Shown here: positions 34,335-45,563 of the stretch, one piece after another
Layout: every line of letters begins with the position of its first letter
How positions within the stretch are numbered: position 1 is the stretch's first letter
Assembly: GCF_000715075.1 (NCBI RefSeq)
Contig: NC_134096.1
Span: 63,311,854 to 63,375,853 of the forward strand
Direction: 5' to 3'
DNA from: Nicotiana tabacum
Lineage: Eukaryota > Streptophyta > Magnoliopsida > Solanales > Solanaceae
DNA length: 64,000 bases
Made by a program: the position numbers and the translations under genes
Notes under the pieces: generated by a model
Seen by the model: the letters and a program-made list of their open reading frames with translations, nothing else
Told to the model about the DNA's origin: nothing
Database searches by the model: none

Positions 34335-35279
34335 CTTGGATGGTACGATGAAGATGTAATTCTCTTGATTTTCAATCCTTCCAAAAATTTTATGACTTTT
34401 GAGCCTATGAACTGTGGCCCGTTGTCACGAGAAATTTCATCGGTATTCTGAATCGGCAGATTATTTGGTCCCATATGAAGTCGACCACTTCGCATTCACC
34501 GATCTTTTGGTAAAGACTTTTGTCAACCCATTTAGTGAAGTAATTGGTTAAAACTAACATAAATTTTACCTTTCTAGGACCCGGTGGTAGAGGATCAACT
34601 ATGTCCATCCCCTATTTCATGAATGGCCATGGGGACAACACCGAATGCAAGAGTTCCGCTGGTTGGTGCACCAACTGTGCATGGAGTTAACATTTGTCAC
34701 ACTTCTGAATGAACGGCTTTGCGTCCTGTTCCATCCGAGGACAATAATAACCTTCCTTGATCAACTTTATAACTAACGAGTCCGTACCAGAATGGTTCCC
34801 ACAAACCCCTTCGTGGACTTCGCTCATCACGTAGTCCTCCTCCAAGTCTCCCAGATACCGGGCCAATGGTCCTTGGTATGATCTTCTTTATAACTGCACA
34901 TCTATAGGCAGTAACGAGCTGCTTTGGTTTGTAGTTCCTGGGACGCCTTTGGGTCTTCGGGTAATTTACCATGCCGAAGATACTCGAAGAACTCATTCCT
35001 CCAATCCCATACTAAGTTGGTTGAATTGACTTCGCAATAACCGTCCACATCCAATACTGAATGCAGAAGTTGAATGATAGTACCTGACTCGGATATTTTC
35101 ATCTCCGTGGATGACCACAAATTTAGCCAATGCATCTGTTTCCACATTTTCTTCCCTTGGAATGTGTATGATTGACCATTCCCTGAATCGTGCAAGTAAT
35201 TCCTGAACCTTGTTCAAATACTATTGCATGTGCTCTTTCTTTATGTCGAAAATCCTGTATACTTGGTTTATATTGGGGA
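34335..35279 (-). pseudogene. T2 RNase H and integrase fragment
   Basis: Immediately after the gag remnant the minus strand reads NQVYRIFDIKKEHMQ, LLARFREWSIIHIPREENVE, DALAKF (RNase H end, 35265-35130). Then comes the spacer SVLDVDGYCEVNSTNLVWDW, the zinc module EVHEGVCGNHSG...KCDKC (about 34830-34690) and the core MDIVDPLPPGPRKVKFMLVL, DNGPQFIGSKVIKFLEG, ITSSSYHPS. The core stops at the G3 LTR before the catalytic Glu region. The second catalytic Asp (DNGPQF) is present. Frameshifts and stops occur throughout. Confidence 0.78.
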
Positions 35280-35619
35280 CCCGAGCTGATCGTCTTCTAT
35301 CCTTATTTTTTACTCATAATGGTTATGGACATCTGCCCATGTGGTTGTCCTTCTATCATTCCCACTCATCTAGTACCGCCGGTAACAACATCCTCTCTTT
35401 CTGGAATCGGATCACGAATTCTCGAAGCAGTTCGGACTTGCCCTATGCAATCCTGAATATGTCCACCATTCTGGCTTGAACCTTCCTTGCTCCGGCATAG
35501 GCCTTAATGAACGAATCTACAAACATTTCAAAAGAGTCAATTGAATGCTCAGGTAAGATAGAATACCATGTCAGAGCCCCCTTTGTGAGAGTTTCACCAA
35601 ACTTCTTAGTAAGACCAAC
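35280..35619 (-). pseudogene. gag: T2 gag fragment
   Basis: Minus strand: TKKFGETLTKGALTWYSILP, HSIDSFEMFVDSFIKAYAGA, KVQARMVDIFRIA, then after a stop KSELLREFVIRFQKERMLLP and a remnant resembling a YESKIRIEDDQLG block near 35290. This is a capsid-type gag domain of the Tat kind. The 5' side is cut by the G4 LTR and the 3' side by the deletion joint. Confidence 0.75.
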
Positions 35620-36227
35620 TGTAACGACCCGACCAGTCGTTTTGAGAATCTTCACTTTACTCGGTGGTTTGAGGGCATAAGTAGCTCCGTATGATGTATT
35701 ATGACTTGTGTATATTGTCGGTTTCGGTATTCAGGTGATTCAAAATTAGTTTGGAAGAACAAATTTCATGTTTGAAGCTTTAAGTTGGAAGAGTTGACCA
35801 AGTTTGACTTTTGAGTGTTTGACCTTGAATTGGAGTTTTGATAGTTTTGTTAAGCCCAGATGGTAATTTTGGACTTGGACGTATGCCCGAAGTTGCATAT
35901 GGATATTTCTAGAAGGTTTTGGTACTATTTGGCGAAAGTTGGAAATTTAAATGTTTGGAATGTTCAAAAGTTTGGATTGTGGTTCTGGGAATTGGAATAG
36001 CTTCGTTATGTCATTTGGGACTTGTGTACAAAAATTTGAGTTCGATTTGAGGCGCGATTCGTGGTTTTAATGTTGTTATGTATGATTTGAGGCCTCGAGT
36101 AGGTCCGTGTTATGTTATGGGACTTGTTGGTATGTTCATACGGGGTCCCAAGAGGCTCAGGTGGGTTTCGGATGAGTTCCGGATCATTTCCATGTTCTTT
36201 CGCACTGCTGATATCTGGTGTTTCAGA

Positions 36228-36560
36228 CCTTCTTCGCGATTGCGAAGATTGGGTCGCGATCGCATAGTGTATTATTGGAGCTGGCCTTTTTCTTTCATCG
36301 CGTTTGCGACTGTGTTCTCGCGTTCACGTATGTAAGGCTTAAGCATCACGTTCGCATTCGTCAGCTCGCATTCGCATAGAGTTAAGTTGAGAAGCTGGGA
36401 ACTGGATGAAATATCTTCGCGGTCGTGAAGTAGCCGCTGCGATCGCGTAGGGTTGGAGCTGTTGTGCATCGTGTTCGCAAGGTCTATGTCGCGAATGCGT
36501 AGAGTATTATTTTAGGCAGTTGAGTTTGTTCTTCGCGGTCACGAAGGATGTCCTGCGATC
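36228..36560. repeat. CpG-rich palindromic array, G4 LTR U3
   Basis: Repeated words such as CTTCGCGATTGCGAAG, TCGCGATCGCATAG, CTCGCGTTCACG and TCTTCGCGGTCACGAAGG alternate between self-complementary forms. Its counterpart in the G4 3' LTR is 46255-46520. Confidence 0.75.
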
Positions 36561-37584
36561 GTAAAGGGTATGTCTGATTAGTGAATTATAAGAACTCTAT
36601 TTCGGAGGTTTCGACCATTTTAGCATATTTTGAGCATGGAGCTCGGATTGAGGCGATTTTCACCACATGGATTGGGGTAAGTGTTTTATACTCGATTTTT
36701 ATTATATTTCATGAATCCATCTTCATTTTTGGAATTTGATTAATGATTTCAAAGTAAAATTTGGGAGTTTTTGTCTAAAATTTCATAAAGCGAATTTTGA
36801 GTTTTGAACATCGATTCGGAGTCAGATTTGAGTGAAACTACTATGGTTGGACTCATAATGAATGGTTTGTCAGATTTTGTCAGTTTTGTCGGATTCCGAG
36901 GTATGGGATTCGATTTGACTTTTTGGTTGACTTTGGGCTTTTGATTAAAGATTCAACCTTTATTGATTGGGTTTGTCTCTATTGGCATTATTTGATGTTC
37001 TTGAGTTATTTTTGGCTAGTTTCGAGTCGTTCGGAGGTCGGTATGCGTGGGATGGCATTTCTAGAGTATTGTTTGGCTTTCTCGGTATTGGATTCAGCTT
37101 GTTTAAGGTAAGTAACACTTCTAAACTTGGTGTTGAAGGTATGAATCCCTGAACAAACATGTTATGTGTTTTGTGTTGAGGTGATGCACATGCTAGGTGA
37201 CGGGCGTGTGGGCGTGCACTATGTGAATTATGACTCGGTTGATTCTGTGATACCATGTAGTCACCTAATCTTGTTTCTATCCATGAAAGTTTTACGTGTT
37301 AGAGTAATTGAGTTGTGAATCATGTTAGAAATCATGTTTAGGCTATATGATTATTTTGTTGGTACCCACTGAGGTCATCTCTCCTATTGAGTTATTTGCT
37401 TAACTTAAAATTACATACTCAGTCACATCCATTCATTCGCATATCATATCTCAGTCTCTGTTATCATTTGTTGTCACATCATGTTATCATTATTTTGGGT
37501 TGATTGGCATGAGATTGGTGAGCCCGAGAGGCTGAGAAGATTGATGACTGAGCTGGGGCCTAAGAGTCGTGTTGTGAGAGGTAT

Positions 37585-37785
37585 TGTGGATCGAGCTGTA
37601 CGCTGCAGCGGGCCATGTTGGCTTTATATATATTATTATTATATGAATTGGGTTGCATGTTGTAGCAGGCCTTATAGGCTTTATTATTATTGATGGGATC
37701 GGGTTGCACGCCGCAGCAGGTTTTATTGATTCATGATGGGATCGAGCTCCACACCGCAGCAGGCCATGTTGGCTTATATTAGTGC
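37585..37785. repeat. Inverted-repeat minisatellite, G4 LTR U5 side
   Basis: Four units of about 45-65 bp with GGGATCGGGTTGCACGCCGC cores (stem GTTGC/GCAGC at 37703-37717 with a 5-nt loop), each followed by AGCAGGCCATGTTGGC-like sequence. About 930 bp from the LTR end. Confidence 0.78.
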
Positions 37786-38715
37786 TTGGGCAGGATCGCC
37801 CCTCTGGAGTCTGACATACCAGCGTGAGGGCCGGATATGAGTAGGAGTGCGAGACAGTGAGATTGAGTACTATGAGAGTATGAGTACATGAGTTCATCAT
37901 TGTGATGCATTGCATTTGACATGCATACTTGGCATAGAGATGCATTTTCTCATGCTACACCGTTTTGTGATATTCATGACTACACATGCACATTGACATG
38001 TAGGCATAGAGATGTACTTTCCTCATGCTATCTGAGAATGAAATATCTTATCTGTTGTTGAAAGTTTTTGGGAAAAACCACAGTTTTCTTTTCTGATTTA
38101 CTCATATTTTGGTGATTTCGGTGAAAGATTTGGGTTTTACTGTTATACCTGAAAAGCATGCCTATTTTCCGTAATTGTGAACGAGATGAGCATCGTATCA
38201 TTGAGTTATTATTGGTACTGCTTTTATTATATTATTACGAGTTATTCTTGGCTATTGATGTTGGACTCTGACCGTTGTCCAAGCTCGTCACTGCTTTCAA
38301 CCTTAGGTTAGGTTTATTACTTATTGAGTACATTGGGTTGGTTGTACTCATACTACACTTCTGCACGTTGCGTGCAGATTTTGGAGCTGATGTTGCTTTG
38401 TATGGCGGGAGCTAGCATTGAAGATGTATCTGAGTTCCAGTTATAGGTGCCTCTTGTTCTTGGTAGATTTAGATTTATAAATCTGTTTATGTACGTTTCG
38501 AACAGATGATGTATTTACTTCATACTAGTTTTGGAAACTCTAAGTCATAGAAGCTCATGATTTGTACTACCAGTCCTTAGGGAGTTGTATAAAATTCAGC
38601 TATTTTATTTTTGACTCTTATCATTGTCATTATATTGTGGTTTATTATTAATTGGCTTACCTAGCAGGTTGGGTAAGGTGCCATCACGACTAGTTGGATT
38701 TTGGGTCGTGACAAG

Positions 38716-38728
38716 TTGGTATCAAAGA
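38716..38728 (+). promoter_or_regulatory. G4 primer-binding site (tRNA-iMet type)
   Basis: TTGGTATCAAAGA, 11 of 13 bases matching TTGGTATCAGAGC, two bases after the 5' LTR. Confidence 0.82.
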
Positions 38729-40847
38729 TCTAGGTTCATAGGTTATACGAGTCATGATCAAATGTTTAGTAGAGTCTTGCGGATTGGTATGATGACATCC
38801 ATACCTATCTTTGAGAGGCTACAGGGCATCTAGGATAAACTTCCCGTCTTTCTTTCCTTATCATGCGGCATTGATTCAGCTTGAAGAGTATCACTTTAAA
38901 TTCCTTCCACTCACTTATATGCGTATGTGAGCGCTTGGTATTAGCCGTGCATCGATGGCTTGTGGTCCCATGGATGAAGTGCGAGATGTGTTTTCTATGT
39001 TTTGGTGATGGGCCAGTCTAGAGGACTTGAGGCCAGGTTTGGACCGCAGCTTAGGCTCGGTAGTTTCAGTTGGGTGAGCATGTACTTTTGGACTTATATG
39101 TTCGGTAGTGTCCTTATGAGTGGAATTTATGGCTCGGTGCATGGTTGGATGGCTATGTGATGAGTATGATGTGATTGTGGTATGCAATTAGATGGTCTGG
39201 ATGTGGCGAGAAGAGTTTGCTTGGGATGTGGAAAGAACTATTAGATGCTTGAATTATGTCTTGATGTGTTGTACAGTCTTGAGTTATGATCGTGTTGAGG
39301 GATCTTTCATGTTGTTTATTTGTGGGATGAAGTAGATTCTCATGTCTTGTTGACGAGTTTATACTCGGGAAGATTAAGTGATTCCATGATGGTTGTGTCC
39401 ATAGTAGGGCATAGTGAAATGCCAATTTGAGGCAAAGCAGGTGGATTATCTTCTGCAGGGTGGTCTACGAATGTATGATCCTTATGATGTTGTGTGGAGA
39501 GTTTCTTTCTACCAGTGGGTGATATATGTTGCGATTTGAGTATGGATTGGTTGAGAAAGTTGATCTGACTGTCACGGGGATGAATGCGAGCTTAGCAGAT
39601 AATTTGAGGTATTTTATGGTTTGTCTTGTATGAGCTTGTGAAGAATTTAGTTGAGTCTCACTGCAGAATTATGGTAGTAATAGAGTATGGGTATTGTAAA
39701 ATATTGGATGTTTTGTTCTATAGCTTTGAACCAAGTGGGGGAGTCTTCCATCAATGATTTGATTGCATGGTTATGTGTTATATTGGTTTCGGTCTGAGAT
39801 ACTTGTGGATCGGTTATGACTTGCAGAGGTTGGTTTTGAGGATGAATTAAGCAAGGAAATTTCTGAATGCATGGTGTATTACACCTTATAGATATATGGA
39901 AGTCTTGGGAATGGTTTAGGGTTGTTGTTTGTGATGGATGTAATATATAAATAAAAGGGATTCACTCGATTTCTTAGGGGTGTGGATTACTTCTTTGGGT
40001 GTTATTGTGCTAATGGGACACAGGTCGTTCGGCCCGTTTGGGTGATGCAGTTGAGATTAGAGCAGAGTGGATGAATCTCGAGAAGGTTCTAATGGATTCA
40101 AGATTCATATATGGCAATTAAGAATTTTTCGAATTTGTATATGGCTAAGATCTGAGATTTGCATTGAATGGTGCCGGGATTTGCGGTATTTCTGTATCAC
40201 TATGGATTCTACATTTAAGTATCATAAAGGTAAAAGGAATAACCTTAAATTCACATATGGTCTCTTCAGAGTGGGTGTCTCGGTTGTGGTACATTTAGGG
40301 TGCTTAAGAGGGAATACAACTACTTATGGGCCTTAGGGCGGTATGGTTTTATGCTAGGATCTCTTGCAGTGAGCTTTGGGTTAAGGATGGTAGTGTACTA
40401 GCAAGAAGAAGTGTTAAATTAAATATAATTCGGAAGCAACTCGGAGAAATGTGACATCTTGGTGGTAGATCAGATCAGCATGGTAATGGGTATAATCGAT
40501 TCTTTGGGTTCTTATGATATGGTGAGTCTCTACAGGTGTTTTGTGGCAATACTCTTGGGGTTGGCAACCTGCGTGACTTGGTTGAGTTAGAGTGATTCAG
40601 TTCTAATGGCTTGGTTATGTGCAAATGGGTTTCAAAGTGTTCTCGATGATTTCTGCCAGTATTTGAGATGGATATTAACTATAGGTAGGAGGGGTATGTT
40701 GTGTGTCGTAATTTTCTCCTGGATTGAAGAAAATGGAAGGTTTGTGACTGATCGGCTATGTATTCTTCTTGGGACTCAGAGTTGATAGTGAGATTCTCGT
40801 TCTTTTCACCTGATGGCATGATAGATGTGGTGCGTCCTTTGGGATTA
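38729..40847. other. G4 internal region, left part, no coding seen
   Basis: Leader resembling that of G1 (ATCTAGGTTCATAGG, GAGGCTACAGGGCATCTAGGA), then about 1.9 kb without conserved protein motifs; frames are short on both strands. It ends at the target duplication of the solo LTR (GATTA, 40843-40847). Confidence 0.6.
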
Positions 40848-43840
40848 TGTGATGGCCCAAAATGTCATCTTTAAATTTAATCATTAATTCTATGTTCTAA
40901 GACCTCGAAAAGCACTATTTATCATTCCTCAACTTACGTGCTCAGTCCGTAAAAAATTTCGGAAAGTTTTTAGGTGAAAAAGGATTAAAATGTGAATTAT
41001 TGCTTTAAAACTCAATTGAGTTGACTTTGGTTAATATTTTGAGCAAACGGAGTTGGATCGGTGTTTTGACTATTCCGGTAGGTTCGTATCATGATTTGGG
41101 ACTTGGGCGTATGGCCGAAATCAAATTTCGAGGTCCGTAGCCCGAGATATGGAATTTTGATGAAAAATTAAAAGTTTAAGTTCAAATAGTGACCGGATGT
41201 CGAATTATGTGCAAACGGCCCCGGAATAGAATTTTGATGATTTCAACAGCTCTGTATGGTGATTTTGGACTTAGGAGCGAGATCGTAATTTTATTTGAAA
41301 ATTCGTAGTGAAATTAGACTTGAAATGGCTAAAATAGGAATTTAAGTTTGGAAGTTTGATCAGGGAGATTGACTTTTTGATAGCGGGGTCAGAATCCAAT
41401 TCTGAAAATTTTCACAGCTTCGTTATGTCATTTATGACTTGTGTGCAAAATATAAGGTCAATCGGACTTGATTTGATAGATTTCGACATCGAATGTAGAA
41501 GTTGGAAATTCTTGAGTTTCATTAAGCTTCAATTGGAGTGTGATTTGTAATTTTAGCGTTGTTTAATTTGATTTGAGGTTTCAAGTAAGTTCGTATGATT
41601 TTTTAGGACTTGTTGGTGTATTGGGTTGAGGTCCCGAGGGCCTCGGGTGAGTTTAAGATGGTTAACAGATCAAAAGTGGGACTTAGCTGCTGCAATTTTT
41701 TTGCTGGAAATGCTGTCAAAAATCGGACTGCCTGTCAAAAATCGGACTGCCTGTCAAAGTCGGGCTCCTTGTCAAAATCGGGCTGCCTGTCAAAATCGGG
41801 TTCCCTGTCAAAATCGAGCTCCCTGTCAAAATTGGACTCATGTCAAAATCGGGCTCCCTGACAGATTGTAAGTTATAAAAACAGGGGACTTCATCCCATT
41901 TGCCATTTTTGATGAATTGGAGCTTGAGCAGAGGTGATGTTGATATATTTTCAAGGAAAAATATTGGGGTAAGGGTTTCTAACTCGGATTTGGTCAATAT
42001 ACACGAATGTATCATTGTTTTTACCGTTTAATTAGTGTTTTGAGATAGAAATTTGAGAAACTTTTAGAAATCTCATAGAAACGATTTTTTTAAATTTCGG
42101 TGTCGATCCGGAGTCAGATTTGAGTGAAACTAGTATGGCTGGACTCATAATTGAATGGGTTGTCAGATTTTGTAAGTTTCGCCGGATTTTGAGATGTGGG
42201 CCCCACAGGCAATTTTTGAGCAAATTTCGAATTTTATTGAAAAATGTAATATTTTCTTATGAAATTGATTCCTATAATTTTTGTTGACTGTATTGAATTA
42301 GTTATGACTAGATATGAGTCGATCGGAGTCGGAAAATCAAGGAAAAAGCATAATACTTGGTGAAATTGGAGTAAGTCGAGGTAAGTGACTTGTCTAACCT
42401 TGTGTGGGGGAAATTTCCCTTAGGATTGGTATTGATGTGATTATTGAAATGTGTTGAAATTCGTGTACACGAGGTGATGAGTGTGTACACGGGCTAAATG
42501 TAAAAGATTATATTTTTAAATTGTGTAGATCACTGTTGCGCATTTATTAAATTATTTTATCTTGTTATATTCTTTATCATTGATCTGAAATATATACCCT
42601 AAATTTGTTTGACCTTTTCCTGCTAATTCTTTTACCTGTTTAGTTGAAACTTGGTTTCTTTTATTCTGTGCATTATTTGAAGGTTGATTTTCTTTAAATT
42701 AAATATTATTAATATGAAGTATTTGACATTTTTAAATTTTATATTGAAGCAACATATTAAAGATTTTGAAATATTATTTTTCTGAATTATTTATTCCTGA
42801 ATATTTTTATAAGATTTGCGTACTCATTGTGATGGAGCCATAAGATCTTTATTGTGGAAAAATATTGTTGTTGAATTATTTTAGCAAGTTAAATTATTTG
42901 AGCACTTGAGGTGCAAATTGTGATATATTGTGATATTGATACGCATGCGGTGGTATAAGGTCTGGGTATTGAAACACATGTGGTGAGATAAGTGTGGCTT
43001 GATATGCGTGGCTAGTAGGGGGAACTACTAGAAGTCATGTGGTGTGATAAGGATGGCTAAAATACGGGATGTTATTTCGAAAAAAATGTTTTCTTTCAAA
43101 TAAATTGTGAAGGCTCCTGCGGTAAGATAAGGAAATGAGATATTGTGAATTTAATTATGATTTGGGACTACGAGGCGGTACCTCGGGAGTGCCCTTGTTG
43201 ATATTGATTTATGGTCATAGTTGCCTTTGATTAGTTGTTGTGATTTTCTTAAAGTTGAAATGAATTCTGTTTTGATTCCACGAGATATTATTTGCCATTA
43301 TTTTGTGTAATTAAATGGTGGCATGCTACTTGATTCATTTCCATTGTCATTTTATTTTATTATATTGTTAAACATTTTACCATGCAATTATTATTTTCCA
43401 GTAGGGCCTGACCTGACCTCATCACTACTCTACTGAGGTTAGGCTTGGCACTTACTGGGTACCGCTGTGGTGTACTCATACTACACTTCTGCACATCTTT
43501 TTGTGCAGATCCAGGTACTTCTTACCAGCCCAGATATCAGTAAGTACCTGTGCACAGAGACTTCGAGGTATATCTGCCAGCGTCCCCAGACTCCGGAGTC
43601 CCTTTCTATTATTGTTATGTTGCTTCCTTATTTGTTTTTAGACTATGTTATATAGAGACATTGAGGATAAATTCTTAGAAGCTTGTGACTTATTTCTACC
43701 GGGTTTTTGGAGTTAAAATTGTTTGAATTATAGTTAATTTATTTCAGATATTTATTATTATTCCGCATTGATAGGCTTACCTAGTCTTAAAGACTAGGTG
43801 ACATCACGACATCCTACGGACGGAATTTAGGGTCGTGACA
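40848..43840 (+). mobile_element. S1: solo LTR of a Tekay-type family inside G4
   Basis: 2993 bp from TGTGATGGCCC to TTTAGGGTCGTGACA with no adjacent primer site or purine tract. Flanking 5-mers are GATTA (40843-40847) and GATTG (43841-43845), one mismatch. This is the product expected from recombination between the two LTRs of a full element. It carries a (CTGTCAAAATCGGGCTCC)n array at 41718-41870 in the U3 slot and one CGAGGCGGTACCTCG unit at 43171-43185. Confidence 0.88.
41718..41870. repeat. 17-18-bp minisatellite in the solo LTR
   Basis: Eight or so units of the form TGCCTGTCAAAATCGGGC/TCC. It occupies the position of the CpG arrays in the other LTRs. Confidence 0.9.
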
Positions 43841-43845
43841 GATTG

Positions 43846-45563
43846 AGATTTGCATGTATAGGGTGGTGGTTTAGTTTTGGAGGGAAGGTCATGAGTTTTG
43901 GGCAGCATTGATGGTTTCAGATGTTTAGATAAATGTTATTACTACTTGGTATTTCCTAAGAAGGGTGCGCATTTCAGAAGGCGCAGTGTATTTTGACTTC
44001 AAATGCTTCATTGGTATTGCGGTACTCGCCTGGTTGATCGACAGCTGATATTCAGATTTTTCCATGTGGCGCAGGGGATTTATAGAAGTATTTCTCGTGG
44101 GATGATTGTGTATGAGAGATGTGTTAGTCATTTGAGTGGTGGAGTTGGGTCGGATATGGTGATTCATGTGTTCTATGGATTTGGAGACTGGGAGTTCTTA
44201 GAAGTAGATCATTTTGGGTTTGCGGACTATGAAGATGTGACCAATGTTAGCTATATAGTGGTACGTATTATGGTTAGGTAATTGTTGACTTTTGGAGGGA
44301 CATTTATCCATTTGGGGATGACCAGAATTGATTTGGGGCCCATTGATAGGCCCAATGAGGATGTGTATTCTACAACGGGTCGTATTTATTGACTCATAAC
44401 TGTTAATGTTGAGGGGTGTGGCATCCAGTTAGAGTTGAGCTTGTTCGTGTTCTAATATGTTCTATGTGTTACTTTTCTATGCCATAAGGGGGTTGTGATT
44501 TGTTGGTTATATGCACACGTGATGCGGTTCAGTTTGGTCCTTATAGCGGAATTCGAGCGAGATGGTTATTGGGGTGTTGAATGACCGATTGCGCCTTGGT
44601 TATGGTCTTTCATGCTATGGTATATTGTGTTATTTTCTTCTCTATGGTTATGGTCATGCACTTCGTGTACTTGATGTCGAATTACGTGTGATAATTGATT
44701 TTGAGCATTGTGGCTTAAGGTATTTCGTATGGACTAGTGTTTGTATGGGGTCACGCATTGCAGCTAGGTTATGTTGGGATATGATCCTTTGTGATAGACT
44801 CATGTGTCTTGGTTCTAATCTGTGTGATGCGTTCATAACATTGCGTTTGTGGTGGTACTTGCTGAGCTTGGGGACGGTTCTCTCATTTGAATCATTTTCC
44901 ATGTTTTAGTACACTTGAACTATTTCTTATTGGTACATAGATTGCACGATTTGTGGCCTTAGATTGTATTGGTGTGGCATGTCAATAGAATAATTTTGTT
45001 TGATGAGATAAGGTCATTGGGCCTAGAATGGATACTATCAGATTTTATTACGATATGTTTGGAAGAATAATATCGGAAATCGACTTAGAAATTGGCTACG
45101 GCTCTTGTCGAACGAGGGAAAGCTCCATGACTTGTTGATCTGATGAATGGTGATGAGTTTCTGCATGTTTCTTTCATCATTGGCAGTGTACAAAGGTTTT
45201 GGAACGAGGTTTTACTTGATATGAGGTTTATTACAGGTACCAGATTTGTTTTGAACAGCTACTGTGATTGGAAATTATTGCTAAAGGTATGCGAGTAATG
45301 TGGTATATCATGTGATTTCATCTTGGGTTATGGTTATGGCTTGATACAGCTTGTTTAGACTTATACAACGTGTAGATCCAAGGTTTATGGACTAAGGTTG
45401 AAAGAGGAATCTTTGGCCATGTTGAGTTGACAAACTTACGTGGATCTAGGGTGGCGTGGGATCACCCACGAGTATGCGCATGGTAAGATTACATAGTGAT
45501 TTGACGGCTTTGGAAAGACTCTTAGCACGTTCAAGGACGAACGTATGCTTAAGTGGGGGAGAA
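43846..45563. other. G4 internal region, right part, no coding seen
   Basis: Continues the internal region after S1. Ends with ACGTTCAAGGACGAACGT (45527-45544) and a purine tract AGTGGGGGAGAA before the 3' LTR. Frames such as 44562-44909 have no recognisable motif. Confidence 0.6.

Larger units (their letters stand above)
34335..35619 (-). mobile_element. T2: internally deleted Tat-type Ty3/gypsy fragment
   Basis: A minus-strand remnant bounded by G3 at 34335 and by the G4 LTR at 35620. Reading leftwards: gag, then directly RNase H, integrase zinc module and integrase core. The whole protease and RT are absent. Sequence style (gag KFGETLTKGALTWYS, integrase MDIVDPLPPGPRKVKF) differs strongly from G1/G3/G5 and resembles Tat/Ogre-type elements. 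Confidence 0.78.
35620..38713 (+). repeat. G4 5' LTR
   Basis: 3.09 kb, TGTAACGACCCGACC...TTTTGGGTCGTGACA, inserted after CCAAC (35615-35619) in T2. The CpG array with TCGCGATTGCGAAG and GCGATCGCGTAG words is at 36228-36560. The array of GTTGCACGCCGCAGC-type inverted repeats is at 37585-37785. Short frames here have no coding support. Confidence 0.88.

Noticed and set aside
34298..34495. ORF apparently encoding a complete integrase end
   Set aside because: Its last residues run into the G3 LTR (34334 and below); the integrase is cut there.
38716..38728. tRNA-like sequence TTGGTATCA
   Set aside because: It is only the primer-binding complement of initiator tRNA-Met next to an LTR; no cloverleaf is present.
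44562..44909. A 115-codon ORF within G4, considered as a possible gene of this element
   Set aside because: No conserved motif, no homologous frame elsewhere in the window, and an overlapping frame on the other strand; length is within chance for this composition.
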